Assembly: GCA_035624215.1 (NCBI GenBank)
Contig: DASPRY010000080.1
Span: 22,724 to 86,723, forward strand
Direction of reading: 5' to 3'
DNA from: JAFAGX01 sp035624215
Lineage (GTDB): Bacteria > Acidobacteriota > Terriglobia > Terriglobales > Acidobacteriaceae
Length of the DNA stretch: 64,000 nt
This document shows positions 10,001 through 21,247 of this stretch, one piece after another. The notes under the pieces are model-generated. The model saw nothing but the letters and a program-made list of their open reading frames with translations. It was not told the origin of the DNA and ran no database searches. The number at the start of each line of letters is the position of its first letter. Position 1 is the stretch's first letter. The position numbers and the translations under genes were made by a program.

Positions 10001-10944
10001 TCTACTACGCAGACAATCCCAACTTCGTTTATGCATTGTATTCCCTGGATGTTCCCTTTGGTGGTGCTTGTTTCCCCGCGTGCTCTACGCTCGGGCCGTA
10101 TGCATTCTGGGACGATCAGTTCTCCTCCATGTACGCCTGGCGAACCACCGGTATCAGCAACTACAACGCCTTTCAAGCCATGTTGCGACGGCATGCAGGT
10201 GGAGTGGAATTCGATCTGAATTACACATACTCGAAATCTCTCGATGACAATTCCAACGCAGAGCGCGTGAACGAATACGAAAACGGGAACGGTGCAGGCA
10301 GCGCCAGCGCGGTTGCTTATAGCGGGCAGGTGATAAACTCCTGGCAGCTCAATGGACTCTATGGCCCGTCAGACTACGACACAACTCATCAGATTAATGC
10401 CAACTGGGTTTATGGCCTGCCGTTTGGAAGCGGCAAGCAGTTTGGCGGAGGATGGAACAGGGGAGAAGACGCCCTGTTAGGTGGTTGGCAAATCTCCGGA
10501 TTAACTCGCTGGACCAGTGGCTATCCTTTCAGCATTTCTACTTACGCTTTCGCCACCAGTTACGAGCAGGATGGCCGAGCAGTGCTTTTGGGGGCTACGC
10601 CGCAGACCGGCGTATCGATTCAAAACGGCGTGCCGAATGTCTTCAAAGAAGGACCAGCGGCTGTGAATGCGTTTCGCTTTGCTTATCCCGGAGAAGCCGG
10701 GCAGCGCAACAACCTCCGCGGCCCGGGGTACTTTGGCGTCGACATGAGTCTCGCCAAATCCTGGAAGCTCACCGAATCACAGGGGCTCCGCTTTTCCTGG
10801 GATGTCTTCAATGTAACTAACGCCGTTCGTTTCGACGATGGTACCTTAAATCAGTACCTGCTCTATGGCACCACGCTCGGAAATTTCACTCAGACCCTGA
10901 CCAAGCCGCGAGTGATGCAATTTGGCTTGCGCTACAGCTTCTGA
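7051..10944 (+). pseudogene. TonB-dependent outer-membrane receptor (Oar-like), interrupted by in-frame TAG at 9259
   Basis: Outer-membrane beta-barrel transporter of the acidobacterial Oar/CarboxypepD_reg type, predicted to import a large substrate such as a glycan using TonB energy. A signal peptide (IVFILLVPSLFAQ) is followed by a carboxypeptidase regulatory-like domain at about 32-120 (LRGIVTDPAGAVI, GEYQFLEVPPGTYTLSA), a plug domain at about 130-260 (RNAVELLSLQAGV, DGLDNNDQLLGY, VSLVTKSGTNQFHGSAYEY) and a barrel to the end. The barrel ends in PRVMQFGLRYSF, with the expected terminal Phe. The open frame is broken by TAG at codon 737 (9259-9261) but continues in the same frame for a further 560 codons with normal barrel sequence (WTPDYKDIAPRLAFAYSP). 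Related receptors usually have an aromatic residue here, so a Tyr codon changed by one base is likely. The downstream part alone starts at 9415 in a naive reading. Confidence 0.85.
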
Positions 10945-10957
10945 AGACGGAGGGCAA

Positions 10958-12079
10958 TTGAAGGGCAAGCTGCGGTTTCTTGCCGTCCTGGGTATATTCT
11001 TCACCTTTTTGGCCTGGCCCCTCTGGGCGCAGCTCAAGACACGAAATGTTGTTCTCATCGTCAGTGATGGCCTGCGTTGGCAGGAAGTCTTCACCGGCAC
11101 CGATCCAAGCCTATTGGACGAGAAAAACGGCGGGATTTGGGCAAGCCCTGAAAAACTCCGCCACGAATTCTGGAGCGAAGACATTGATCACCGCCGGGAG
11201 ATGCTTTTCCCGTTTCTATGGGCCGTTGTCGCCAAACAGGGCCAAATCTTTGGCAACCAGAACAAAGGCAGCGTCGCCCGCGTCACCAACGGCCAGGCAT
11301 TCTCTTATCCCGGCTATAACGAAATGCTCACTGGCCATCCTGATCCGCGTATCGACAGCAACGAGTTTGGGCCGAACCCGAACGTCACGGTCTTTGAGTG
11401 GATGAACCAGCTTTCCGAATTCCAGGGCAAGGTTGCAGTTTTTGCAACCTGGGACGTTTTCAAGAGTATTTTCAACCAGCCCCGCAGCCGGCTCATCATG
11501 CAGGTTGGGTGGGACCTCCCGGAAAAAGGAAATCTCACGCCGCGGCAAGAACTACTGAACGAGCTATATCGCACCACCACGCGACTTGATGATGAAGATG
11601 TTTGGGATTCATTTGTGCAGATTCCACTCGTAGATTATGTGAGGTCGTCTCATCCTCGCCTGTTGTTCGTAGGCTATGGCGAAACCGATAATTGGGCCCA
11701 CTCCGGACGTTACGATCTGGTGCTGGAAAGCGCGCATCAGTTCGATCAATTTGTCCGGCAACTGTGGGAAACGATGCAGGCCATGCCAGAATATCGAGGT
11801 CAAACGACTTTCATCATCACGACCGATCACGGTCGAGGCAGCGGCCTAGAAGAGTGGCAGGAACACGGGGTACGAGAAAAAGGATCAGAGAACATCTGGA
11901 TCGCCGTGATGGGGCCGGACACCGAGGCTTTAGGCGAACGCTCCAACATCCCGCCGGTTACTCAGTCTCAGATAGCGGCAAGCATCGCCGGACTCCTCGG
12001 CAAGGATTTTCGCCTCGCATTCCCGGAAGCTGCAGCTCCGCTTCCCGCCGTTCCTTCGCCGTCTACACGGAAGCCATAA
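10958..12079 (+). CDS. Secreted alkaline-phosphatase/sulfatase-superfamily hydrolase
   Basis: Exported metal-dependent hydrolase of the alkaline phosphatase superfamily; the substrate is unknown (phosphodiester, phosphomonoester or sulfate ester). I chose TTG 10958 because it has GGAGG at 10949-10953 and gives a clean signal peptide (KGKLRFLAVLGIFFTFLAWPLWAQ); the longer reading from 10922 lies inside the receptor gene. Superfamily signatures are NVVLIVSDGLRWQEVF, with metal-binding Asp37, a GYGETDNWAHSGRYD segment, and TTDHGRG near the C-terminus with metal-ligand Asp/His. The ORF follows the TonB receptor by 13 bases, so the two are probably co-transcribed. The C-terminus is Pro-rich. I am sure of the superfamily but not of the specificity. 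Confidence 0.8.
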   Translation: MKGKLRFLAVLGIFFTFLAWPLWAQLKTRNVVLIVSDGLRWQEVFTGTDPSLLDEKNGGIWASPEKLRHEFWSEDIDHRREMLFPFLWAVVAKQGQIFGNQNKGSVARVTNGQAFSYPGYNEMLTGHPDPRIDSNEFGPNPNVTVFEWMNQLSEFQGKVAVFATWDVFKSIFNQPRSRLIMQVGWDLPEKGNLTPRQELLNELYRTTTRLDDEDVWDSFVQIPLVDYVRSSHPRLLFVGYGETDNWAHSGRYDLVLESAHQFDQFVRQLWETMQAMPEYRGQTTFIITTDHGRGSGLEEWQEHGVREKGSENIWIAVMGPDTEALGERSNIPPVTQSQIAASIAGLLGKDFRLAFPEAAAPLPAVPSPSTRKP

Positions 12080-12219
12080 CCGCCACCGGCTCGTGGTCGG
12101 AGACTCTCGGCAAATGCCAAATTGATACGCTAACATTTGCCCAAGTTCCAAAAAATCCATCCTAAGTATCGAAATTCTCGATTGTACTTTCGTCTCAGAT
12201 GCCGGGTAGAAAATGATAG

Positions 12220-15200
12220 ATGGCAGGCAACCGCACTTTTGTCGATCACGACGCCTGTGGTGTGGGGTTCGTGGCGCAACTTGGAAGCACTGGTTCGCAC
12301 GAGGTAGTGGAGCGTGCGCTCGAAGCGCTGCGCCGGCTGGGGCATCGCGGGGGAGTCGACGCCGACGGCCGTAGTGGTGATGGAGCAGGTCTACTTACGG
12401 CAATTCCGGAAGATTTTTTTCGCAATTGTGCGCAAGAGAGTGGGATTGCCTTACCCGCAGTGTTTGCGGTGGGGATGGTCTTTCTGCCGAGAGCGCATGC
12501 CTGTGATGCACAGAAGGCGATTGAGCAGCTGGCCAATGACCGTGGATTGGATTTTCTTGGATGGCGCGAGGTGCCGACCGATTCCACGATCCTGGGCCCT
12601 CAAGCCTTGCGAACCCTACCCGTGATTCGACAGTGTTTCTTCACATCAAAACAGGACCGGGCAAAATTCGAATTCGACTTATTTGGCTTGCGCAAGGAAG
12701 TAGAGTCGCAAGCGCCAGCCGGAACTTACTTTTGTTCGCTATCTTCCCGGACTGTGGTCTACAAAGGACTGCTCACTCCGGAACAGTTGTGCGCATTCTA
12801 CCCCGATTTGGCAAATCCATCGTTTATTAGCCGGTTCGCGATTTTCCATCAGCGTTATTCGACCAATACACGGCCAAGCTGGTCCTTGGCGCAACCATTC
12901 CGCTTTGTGGCGCACAACGGCGAGATCAACACCATCAGTGCGAACCGGCGATGGCTACGCACGAAAGAACCCGGTCTACGGCGGAAGCTGAACCTATCCT
13001 CGACTGCGCGACTGCTCGAAGAAGCGGTGAGTGATTCGGCGAGCTTCGACAACGCATTCGAAGTCTATCTTCGCCGAGGCTATGACTCGGTGTCGGCAAT
13101 TTCATCCATGGTTCCACCCGCTTGGGAAAAGGACTCGAAACTACCTCAAGACCTACGGCGTTTCTTTGAGGTCCAGGCATACGAACAGGAACCTTGGGAT
13201 GGTCCCGCGGCCTTAGTCTTTACCGACGGTGTGACGGTGGGCGCGAAATTGGACCGCAACGGCCTCAGGCCCCTGCGGTATACGAGGACTTCAGATGGAC
13301 TCGTAATTGTTGCCTCAGAGGTGGGTATTGCCGACTTATCGGAGAAACAAGTAATCGGGCGTGAGCGGCTGGGACCGGGTGAAGTGCTGGTAGCCGATCC
13401 TATTTCTGGATCGTTTTGGGGGCCGCAAGAAAGTGTGGGTTCACGAAAATCGCGTCAGGTCGGCTTTCTACCCAAGCCGGCCATAATTACATCGACAGAT
13501 CAGGCCGGCAGTGGCTCCGCTGTATCAGCTCAGCTTATGGCTGCTTTTGGCTGGAGCGAGGATCAATACCGATTTCTCTTCCGCCCGTTGGTCGAATCCG
13601 GGCAGGAAGCCATTTGGAGCATGGGAGATGATGCAGCGCCGGCGTTTTTGTCGGGCCTGCCGCGTACTCTTTGGGACTACTGCAAGCAGCGCTTCGCTCA
13701 GGTGACAAACCCCCCGATTGATCCCCTACGTGAGAATCACGTGATGTCACTTAACGTATATCTCAACCGCTCAACAGTTCTGACCTCCCCGCTGATTGAC
13801 ATGGCCCAGTTGCAAGTGATTCGCAACAGACTGTCACCGGTTGAGGAGCTGGATTTCACGTTTCCGATTGCCGGTGCTGTTGATGGCGCCAGGCAAGCTT
13901 TCGATGCACTCGAAGCGCGCGTGCAAGCGATTGTGAACAAGAGAGCAGGCCTGGTGCTGCTCACCGATCGAACTATAAATGCTCAACGCACGCCCTTGCC
14001 TGCGCTGCTGGCGCTGGCTGCAGTTTGGAACCAAATGGTCAAAACCGGGACCTGGGATGTGCCGCTCATTGTCGAGACTGGGCAGGTGATCGACACGCAT
14101 CATGTCGCGCTGCTGATCGCAGCGGGAGCAAGTGCGGTGGTGCCCTACGTTGCCTTGCAACAAGCAGCCGTCCTGAAAGCAGATGGTGTAGCAAGGTACC
14201 GGACGGCAGTCGAAAAGGGTTTGCTGAAAGTGATGGCCCGGATGGGCATCTCAAATATTGCCAGCTACCGCAATAGCCAGCTGTTCGACACGATAGGTCT
14301 CGATCCGGATCTGTGTGAACGATTTTTCGAGGATGCCGGCTGCGTGCTCGGCGGAAAGGGACTCGACGAACTGTTGCAGGATTGTGTCACCCGTCACACA
14401 GCGGCATTCGCGAATGAGAATCACCATTTGACCGACCTGGGGCTGTACCGGTTCCGCCAAACTGGAGAACGCCATTCCACTTCTCCAGAAGTGGTGAGGC
14501 GAATGCATCGATTCATCGAGTCACCGAGTCAGGAAAACTTCAAAAACTTCACTGCCCTCGCGCAGGAGCGCGAGCCGGTTGCGATCCGCGATTTGCTGGA
14601 GATCCGCCCGGGCGTGCCTATCCCGCTGCATAAAGTCGAATCTGAAGCTTCGCTTTTGAGCCGTTTCAGCACCCAGGCCATGTCGCTGGGAGCGATCTCT
14701 CCGGAGGCGCATCGCACTCTGGCCATCGCTATGAACCGGTTGGGCGCTCGCAGCAATACCGGCGAAGGCGGTGAAGATCCCGAGCTGTATTCCGGTGCGT
14801 TTGAGGCCAGCAACCGCGTGAAGCAGGTCGCTTCGGCGCGATTTGGTGTGACGCCGGAGTATCTGGTGCAGGCTGAAGAACTGGAAATCAAAATTGCACA
14901 AGGCGCAAAGCCCGGCGAAGGCGGCCAGCTGCCGGCAGGCAAAGTGACCTCGTACATCGCCCGACTCAGGCACGCCTCGCCGAACATGTCGCTGATCTCG
15001 CCACCTCCTCACCATGACGTCTATAGCATCGAAGATCTGGCAGAGTTGATCTACGATTTGCGGGCCATAAATCCGCGAGCGAGGATCGGCGTCAAGCTCG
15101 TGTCAAGCACCGGACTGGGAATCATCGCCTCCGGCGTGGCAAAGGCTGGCGCTGACGTAATCACCATCAGCGGTCACGATGGCGGAACTGGCGCTTCCCC

Positions 15201-16572
15201 CCTGACTTCGGTCAAGAATACCGGCTTGCCATGGGAGATTGGGCTTCGTGATGCACATTGTTCCCTGGTCCATTGTGGGTTGCGCCGCCGAGTTCGACTG
15301 CGCGCAGATGGTGGCTTCAAATTCGGGCGTGATGTGATTATTGCAGCTTTGTTGGGAGCCGACGAATTTGGCTTTGGAACCGCTGCCCTGCTGGCCACAG
15401 GGTGCGTGATGGCGAGGCAATGTCATCTGAACACATGTCCGGTGGGCATCGCCTCTCAGGATGAGAAGCTCAGAGCGCGATTTCCCGGTAAGCCGGAGAT
15501 GGTGGAGAACTATTTTCGCGCTCTGGCGGGTGAGGTTCGAGAATTGCTGGCCGATATGGGAGCACATTCCATCGACCACATTGTGGGTGCTGTGGAACGG
15601 CTGCGGCCTGCAAATGACCAGGCCGCACGTTCTGTGAAAGAGATACTCGAGCCAATCACCATGCCAGAGCAGATTGGCTGCGTTAAGGAGCCGGACAACC
15701 GGCTGGCGAACGCAACCACTTGTACGCTGGATGAACTGCAGATACCGACACGTGGCTCGCATCGGTTCCCTATCACTACCGCGGATCGTGCGATTGGCGC
15801 GCATTTGAGCGGCGAAATCCTGCGCCGAAGGAAACAATCCCAGATCATCGAATCGGCTGACTATGAGTTCATTGGGACAGCCGGCCAGAGCTTTGGAGCT
15901 TTCCTGGTTCCCGGGGTCAATCTGACGCTGATGGGTGAGGCCAACGATTACGTCGGCAAAGGAATGTCAGGTGGCAGCATCGCAGTAATGGCTGGGGAAG
16001 AAGCGTGCCGCCGCGGTGATGTCCTGGCCGGCAACACGGTGCTTTACGGTGCAACCGGTGGAGAACTGTACGTCGCGGGGCGTGTGGGAGAGAGATTTGC
16101 AGTCCGCAACAGCGGCGCCTTGGCCGTGGTCGAGGGCGCTGGTCAACACGCGTGCGAGTATATGACCGCGGGTGTGGCCCTCATCCTGAGCCGTGTCGGG
16201 AATAATCTCGGCGCAGGTATGACCGGCGGCCTCGTCTATCTCTTAGACGATTTCTATCGGGATCATCTGTGCAATAGTCAGTCAGTTAAGGCTGTCCCTA
16301 TCGAGGGCCAAGAGCAATTGTGGCTCCGCCGCGTGCTCCACCGTCACTTTGGCCTTACCGGTAGTGTGCGCACCGCAGAGTTGTTACGGCACACCCAAGT
16401 GTTGCCTTTCGTTCGCATTGAACCACTCTCTCCACCGTCCGCCGTCGCCGATGTTTGGGAACCCATATTGAGGTACTTCCCCCGCAGAAGGGCCGTCCCA
16501 ACCTATTCTCGAGTCGAGGTGCCTGCGCCCCCGCATTACCGCCGACAGCGAATACGGCTTTGGAACCAATAA
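12220..16572 (+). CDS. gltB: Glutamate synthase, large subunit
   Basis: Converts glutamine and 2-oxoglutarate to two glutamates. The 1450-residue protein is near the usual length (about 1500). The N-terminal class II glutamine amidotransferase domain (about 13-420) begins with HDACGVGF, so Cys13 becomes the catalytic N-terminal Cys after propeptide removal; FAIFHQRYSTNTRPSW and AHNGEINTI are also present. A central domain leads to the FMN/synthase domain (about 800-1170), with GEGGEDPELY, AQGAKPGEGGQLP, SPPPHHDVYSIEDL and ISGHDGGTGASPL. The 3Fe-4S ligands are Cys1062, Cys1068 and Cys1073 (CVMARQCHLNTCPVG). The C-terminal beta-helix domain ends with repeats such as GMSGGSIAVMAG. No small subunit (gltD) lies next to it, which is unusual; the partner must be elsewhere or the enzyme is ferredoxin-dependent. 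Confidence 0.95.
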   Translation: MAGNRTFVDHDACGVGFVAQLGSTGSHEVVERALEALRRLGHRGGVDADGRSGDGAGLLTAIPEDFFRNCAQESGIALPAVFAVGMVFLPRAHACDAQKAIEQLANDRGLDFLGWREVPTDSTILGPQALRTLPVIRQCFFTSKQDRAKFEFDLFGLRKEVESQAPAGTYFCSLSSRTVVYKGLLTPEQLCAFYPDLANPSFISRFAIFHQRYSTNTRPSWSLAQPFRFVAHNGEINTISANRRWLRTKEPGLRRKLNLSSTARLLEEAVSDSASFDNAFEVYLRRGYDSVSAISSMVPPAWEKDSKLPQDLRRFFEVQAYEQEPWDGPAALVFTDGVTVGAKLDRNGLRPLRYTRTSDGLVIVASEVGIADLSEKQVIGRERLGPGEVLVADPISGSFWGPQESVGSRKSRQVGFLPKPAIITSTDQAGSGSAVSAQLMAAFGWSEDQYRFLFRPLVESGQEAIWSMGDDAAPAFLSGLPRTLWDYCKQRFAQVTNPPIDPLRENHVMSLNVYLNRSTVLTSPLIDMAQLQVIRNRLSPVEELDFTFPIAGAVDGARQAFDALEARVQAIVNKRAGLVLLTDRTINAQRTPLPALLALAAVWNQMVKTGTWDVPLIVETGQVIDTHHVALLIAAGASAVVPYVALQQAAVLKADGVARYRTAVEKGLLKVMARMGISNIASYRNSQLFDTIGLDPDLCERFFEDAGCVLGGKGLDELLQDCVTRHTAAFANENHHLTDLGLYRFRQTGERHSTSPEVVRRMHRFIESPSQENFKNFTALAQEREPVAIRDLLEIRPGVPIPLHKVESEASLLSRFSTQAMSLGAISPEAHRTLAIAMNRLGARSNTGEGGEDPELYSGAFEASNRVKQVASARFGVTPEYLVQAEELEIKIAQGAKPGEGGQLPAGKVTSYIARLRHASPNMSLISPPPHHDVYSIEDLAELIYDLRAINPRARIGVKLVSSTGLGIIASGVAKAGADVITISGHDGGTGASPLTSVKNTGLPWEIGLRDAHCSLVHCGLRRRVRLRADGGFKFGRDVIIAALLGADEFGFGTAALLATGCVMARQCHLNTCPVGIASQDEKLRARFPGKPEMVENYFRALAGEVRELLADMGAHSIDHIVGAVERLRPANDQAARSVKEILEPITMPEQIGCVKEPDNRLANATTCTLDELQIPTRGSHRFPITTADRAIGAHLSGEILRRRKQSQIIESADYEFIGTAGQSFGAFLVPGVNLTLMGEANDYVGKGMSGGSIAVMAGEEACRRGDVLAGNTVLYGATGGELYVAGRVGERFAVRNSGALAVVEGAGQHACEYMTAGVALILSRVGNNLGAGMTGGLVYLLDDFYRDHLCNSQSVKAVPIEGQEQLWLRRVLHRHFGLTGSVRTAELLRHTQVLPFVRIEPLSPPSAVADVWEPILRYFPRRRAVPTYSRVEVPAPPHYRRQRIRLWNQ

Positions 16573-16718
16573 TCGTGTTCGCTGTCGATTGTCTGGTCTC
16601 TTCAGCCATCTAAGGCGCGGCATTGTCTCTCCAGTGACAACGGTTCTAGAATCGTGTTCGTGGGCGCACGAAGCACCGGGCTCCCAGGGCAAGCATCGCA
16701 AACGTTCTCAGGAGTGAT

Positions 16719-18068
16719 ATGGCGACGGAAACAGTAATGAAGAACACACCTGCGGCCATGACGGGCGAGGAGATGGTCGCGCTCGCGAGGAAACACACTC
16801 TCTACGAGTGGTCGGCGCAAGCGAAGGTCGATCCTATTCCGGTTGCGCGCGCCAAGGGAGTTTACTTCTGGACCCCAGAGGGAAAACGCTTCCTCGACTT
16901 CAACAGCCAGTTGATGAGCGTCAATATCGGGCATGGCGATGACCGCGTAATCAATGCAATTAGCGAACAAGCTGCGACGCTTGCTTATGCGAATCCGTTC
17001 ATGGCTACCGAAGTGCGCGCACGGCTGGGCGCAAAACTCGCCGAAATCACTCCCGGTGACATCGACACCTTCTTTTTCACTAATGGTGGTGCTGAAGCTA
17101 ATGAAAATGCGATCAAGATTGCGCGCTTCGTCACCGGCCGGCAGAAGATACTGGCTCGGTATCGTTCCTATCACGGAGCTACAGCCGGCAGTATGACGCT
17201 TACCGGTGATCCCCGCCGCTGGGCGAACGAGCCGGGAATACCGGGAGTGGTTCACGTGCTCGATCCCTATCACGGTGTCGCGCGCGGTTGGGAAACTGCC
17301 AGCCAGTCGCTCGCCATGCTGGAAGAAATTATTCAGCTCGAAGGAGCGCACACCATTGCTGCGTTCATTCTTGAGCCTGTTACCGGAACTAACGGCGTTC
17401 TGGTGCCGCCGGATGGCTATCTGCAAGGTGTTAGAGAACTCTGCACAAAGCACGGCATCCTAATGATTGCGGATGAAGTGATGTCCGGCTTCGGCCGCAC
17501 CGGTGAGTGGTTTGCAGTGGATCACTGGAAAGTCGTTCCCGATCTGATGACGATGGCGAAGGGCTTGACCAGCAGTTATCTCCCGCTTGGTGCAGTGGGC
17601 ATGCGGCAGTTCATTGCTCGGCATTTTCAGGACAAGGTCTTCTACGGCGGTCTTACCTACAACAGTCATCCCATGGGCTGCGCCGCGGCTCTGGCAACGA
17701 TAAGCGTCTATGAAGAGGATCGCCTTATCGAAAACGCGAGAAAGATGGGAGCGGTGATGAAACAACTGCTCACCGATTTGGCCGCTCGTCACCCTTCGGT
17801 CGGAGCGGTTCGCTCGATTGGCCTGTTTGGCGTTGTGGAACTGATTCGCAGTCGGCGCACTCGTGAGCCGCTTGCACCCTTCAACGGCACTTCCGAGGAG
17901 ATGACAGCAATCGGGAAATTTCTCCGCCAAGAAGGCCTTTACACTTTTGTGCGCTGGAATACCTTCTTTACTAATCCTCCCCTGTGCGTCACAGAGGAGC
18001 AGCTTCAAGAGGGCTTTACCATCATCGACCGTGCCCTGGAGATCGCGGACAGGGCAGTGCAAGATTAG
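16719..18068 (+). CDS. Class III (omega) aminotransferase, PLP-dependent
   Basis: Transfers an amino group from an omega-amino acid such as beta-alanine or taurine to a keto acid. The 449-residue fold type I protein has FFFTNGGAEANENAIKIAR (cofactor phosphate binding), YRSYHGATAGSMTLTG, the PLP Asp motif LMIADEVMSGFGRTG and the Schiff-base Lys281 in MTMAKGLTSSYLPLG. It resembles taurine/beta-alanine-pyruvate aminotransferases rather than 4-aminobutyrate or ornithine enzymes, but specificity cannot be read from sequence alone. A dihydropyrimidinase lies close downstream on the other strand, and permease, amidohydrolase and LLM oxidoreductase genes lie further on. If these form one pathway, this enzyme would remove the amino group of beta-alanine, the end product of reductive pyrimidine breakdown. 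The start ATG 16719 follows an AGGAG site at 16709-16713. Confidence 0.87.
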   Translation: MATETVMKNTPAAMTGEEMVALARKHTLYEWSAQAKVDPIPVARAKGVYFWTPEGKRFLDFNSQLMSVNIGHGDDRVINAISEQAATLAYANPFMATEVRARLGAKLAEITPGDIDTFFFTNGGAEANENAIKIARFVTGRQKILARYRSYHGATAGSMTLTGDPRRWANEPGIPGVVHVLDPYHGVARGWETASQSLAMLEEIIQLEGAHTIAAFILEPVTGTNGVLVPPDGYLQGVRELCTKHGILMIADEVMSGFGRTGEWFAVDHWKVVPDLMTMAKGLTSSYLPLGAVGMRQFIARHFQDKVFYGGLTYNSHPMGCAAALATISVYEEDRLIENARKMGAVMKQLLTDLAARHPSVGAVRSIGLFGVVELIRSRRTREPLAPFNGTSEEMTAIGKFLRQEGLYTFVRWNTFFTNPPLCVTEEQLQEGFTIIDRALEIADRAVQD

Positions 18069-18192
18069 TGGCTCACAATCTGACAAAGCGGGTAACGGCA
18101 GGCTAGGCTTTCCTGACACACAGCGCTCGAGCCTCTGCCATTGGTATAATTCGTCCGCTTTCCAACTCACAACCTCCAGAAAGGGGAGACCC

Positions 18193-18955
18193 ATGAAGCG
18201 GAGTCACTTCGTGTCAGCTTTCTTGATTATTTTGTTCACGGTGTTCCGTGCTCGCTCAGGAAAAACCTGGAAACATCGCCGCTATCGAACTCCAGAAACC
18301 GAAGAATGGGATGGTGCCGCAGTACGAGGCTGGGCGCAAACAGAAGGCCGCCTGGCATAAACAACAGAATGACCCTCAACCGCTATTCGTATGGGAAATA
18401 CTCACTGGCGAGTATACAGGAGACTACGTGGTGGGACGATTGGGCCAACATTGGGCCGATTTCGACAAACCCGCCATTCCAGATGAGGCAGATTTGGCGG
18501 AATTCCAGAAAGTAGTAGGCAACTATGTGGACTCAGTCAACACTTTCTACTACGAATACCTGCCCAAGGTAAGTAATCCAGGCGATGCCAAAATGCCGCA
18601 TAAGTTTCACGAGTCCATTCATTTTTATGTGCGCTATGGAAAGGGATCGGACTTCCGCTCGGCCATAGATCGCATCCACGAAGCGAGCGATAAGACGAAG
18701 TGGCCGGTCAATTACTATTGGTATGAGCTGGCGAGTGGTGGCCAGACAGGCGTCTACCTGCTGGTTCTTCCCCGCGACAGTTGGGCAGATTTCGAAGAGA
18801 AGCCGGACGTGAAGCCGTTCCGCGATATGCTCAAAGAAGCCTTTGGACAAGCGGAGGCAGATTCCATCGTGGATCGGATCGACGCTTCGGTGCAGAAGGA
18901 AACGAGCGACATTGTTCAATTCCGCCCTGACCTAAGCTATCTGCCCGGGAAGTAA
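18193..18955 (+). pseudogene. Small secreted protein of unknown function, signal peptide out of frame by one base
   Basis: Not recognised. A good ribosome-binding site (AAAGGGGAG, 18179-18187) precedes ATG 18193, which opens a signal peptide MKRSHFVSAFLIILFTVF. That frame then leaves the coding frame at the CC of 18246-18247. Removing one C joins it to VLAQEKPGNIAAIELQ, which completes a normal signal peptide with an Ala-Gln cut and continues for 235 residues. The mature part is acidic and aromatic-rich, with short helices and no cysteine, and has no domain I can name. As read, only the part from GTG 18248 is open, which would be cytoplasmic. A base-call error or a real loss of secretion are both possible. 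A terminator hairpin follows at 18969. Confidence 0.7.
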
Positions 18956-18968
18956 TGCGTGAGGCGCG

Positions 18969-18999
18969 GGCCCGTCGCCGGAAACGGGCCGCTTTTCTT
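18969..18999 (+). terminator. Intrinsic terminator after the 18193 gene
   Basis: The arms GGCCCGT (18969-18975) and ACGGGCC (18984-18990) form a 7-bp stem with an 8-base loop, followed by GCTTTTCTT. It lies directly after the stop codon and between convergent genes. Confidence 0.7.
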
Positions 19000-19023
19000 C
19001 ATACAACCCCAGATCTCGCAAAA

Positions 19024-20415
<1,392 letters not shown>

Positions 20416-20594
20416 TGCAAACCTCCGTGATCGCGCAGGTCATCCTAGCATTCCGACTAGACGCTAAGTCTCTCATGGACCCGGGCGTACCGACGAATCT
20501 GTACTCTACTGCTTCCCGCATTAGCACTAGATAGAAGCAACACATTCTGGCAAACCCGCAGGTCAAAATTGCCAAGTGTATCGCGGCAGGGCTT
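20416..20594. other. Intergenic, promoter region of hydA
   Basis: About 180 bases with no gene. It must contain the promoter of the dihydropyrimidinase gene, but I could not place the boxes with confidence. The ribosome-binding site GGAGG (20422-20427) is the only clear element. Confidence 0.4.
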
Positions 20595-21110
20595 CTATAG
20601 TTGCGGTGGACGCGCAGCGGATGAGGTCGATGGGCGCGAGGCCGGTGGACTTGATGGAGAGGAAGTTGGGGCGTGTGAAGCGGACGACAGCGGGGCTTGT
20701 GAGTGCGCCGAGCGGGGAATTACGATTTTGCGACGCCCGAAAAAATGCGCATCCAGCGAAAATGCACCAGGGCCGATTAGAGTGCACGACAGAGCCATAA
20801 TGATGACATCGAAGCTGAGCAGATTACCATCGAGGAAATTCGAGCTGGCCTTCGGAAAGCGCAAAAGCGTAATGCCCAAGCCACTGAGGGCAGCGACAGT
20901 GCACGAAATCGGAGTCAGGAGACCCAAGAGGAGCCAACCGCCACTGCCGATCGCCAATAAGTAAAGGGCAAGTGTGGCAATTCCGCCGTCTCGCAGGCTG
21001 GCCAAAGCAGCCATGCTCTGGACGATGAGTGTTACGCCAGTCGCTACACGCAACAGCAGCAGCCCGAGGCCCGGCCAACCGCCTGGAAACGTGGTATAGA
21101 GTCTTCGCAA
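20595..21110 (-). CDS. DoxX-family inner-membrane protein
   Basis: Small polytopic membrane protein of the DoxX/DoxD-like superfamily. Four hydrophobic segments are visible: around LGLLLLRVATGVTLIVQS (about 15-33), ATLALYLLAIGSGGWLLLGLL (45-65), CTVAALSGLGITLL (70-83) and FDVIIMALSCTLIG (100-113). The sequence DAHFFGRRKIVI directly after the last helix is characteristic of the acidobacterial DoxX proteins I know. The last 35 residues are an unusual Ser/Pro/Ala-rich tail that does not look like the family, so a late frameshift or a disordered extension is possible. Functions proposed for the family range from thiosulfate:quinone reduction to oxidative-stress complexes, and none can be assigned here. 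Confidence 0.7.
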   Translation of the reverse strand: MRRLYTTFPGGWPGLGLLLLRVATGVTLIVQSMAALASLRDGGIATLALYLLAIGSGGWLLLGLLTPISCTVAALSGLGITLLRFPKASSNFLDGNLLSFDVIIMALSCTLIGPGAFSLDAHFFGRRKIVIPRSAHSQAPLSSASHAPTSSPSSPPASRPSTSSAARPPQL

Positions 21111-21247
21111 GTCCTTTCCCCGGATTCGGCTAGATCACCTAGCTCCGAGGAAAAGATTAGCAACAGCTATCGCGCAACAAATCCCCAATGATCGGCATTC
21201 TGTCGTACCCCTATAGGGGTATGGGCAGCGCAGCCCGGAGGTGTTAC

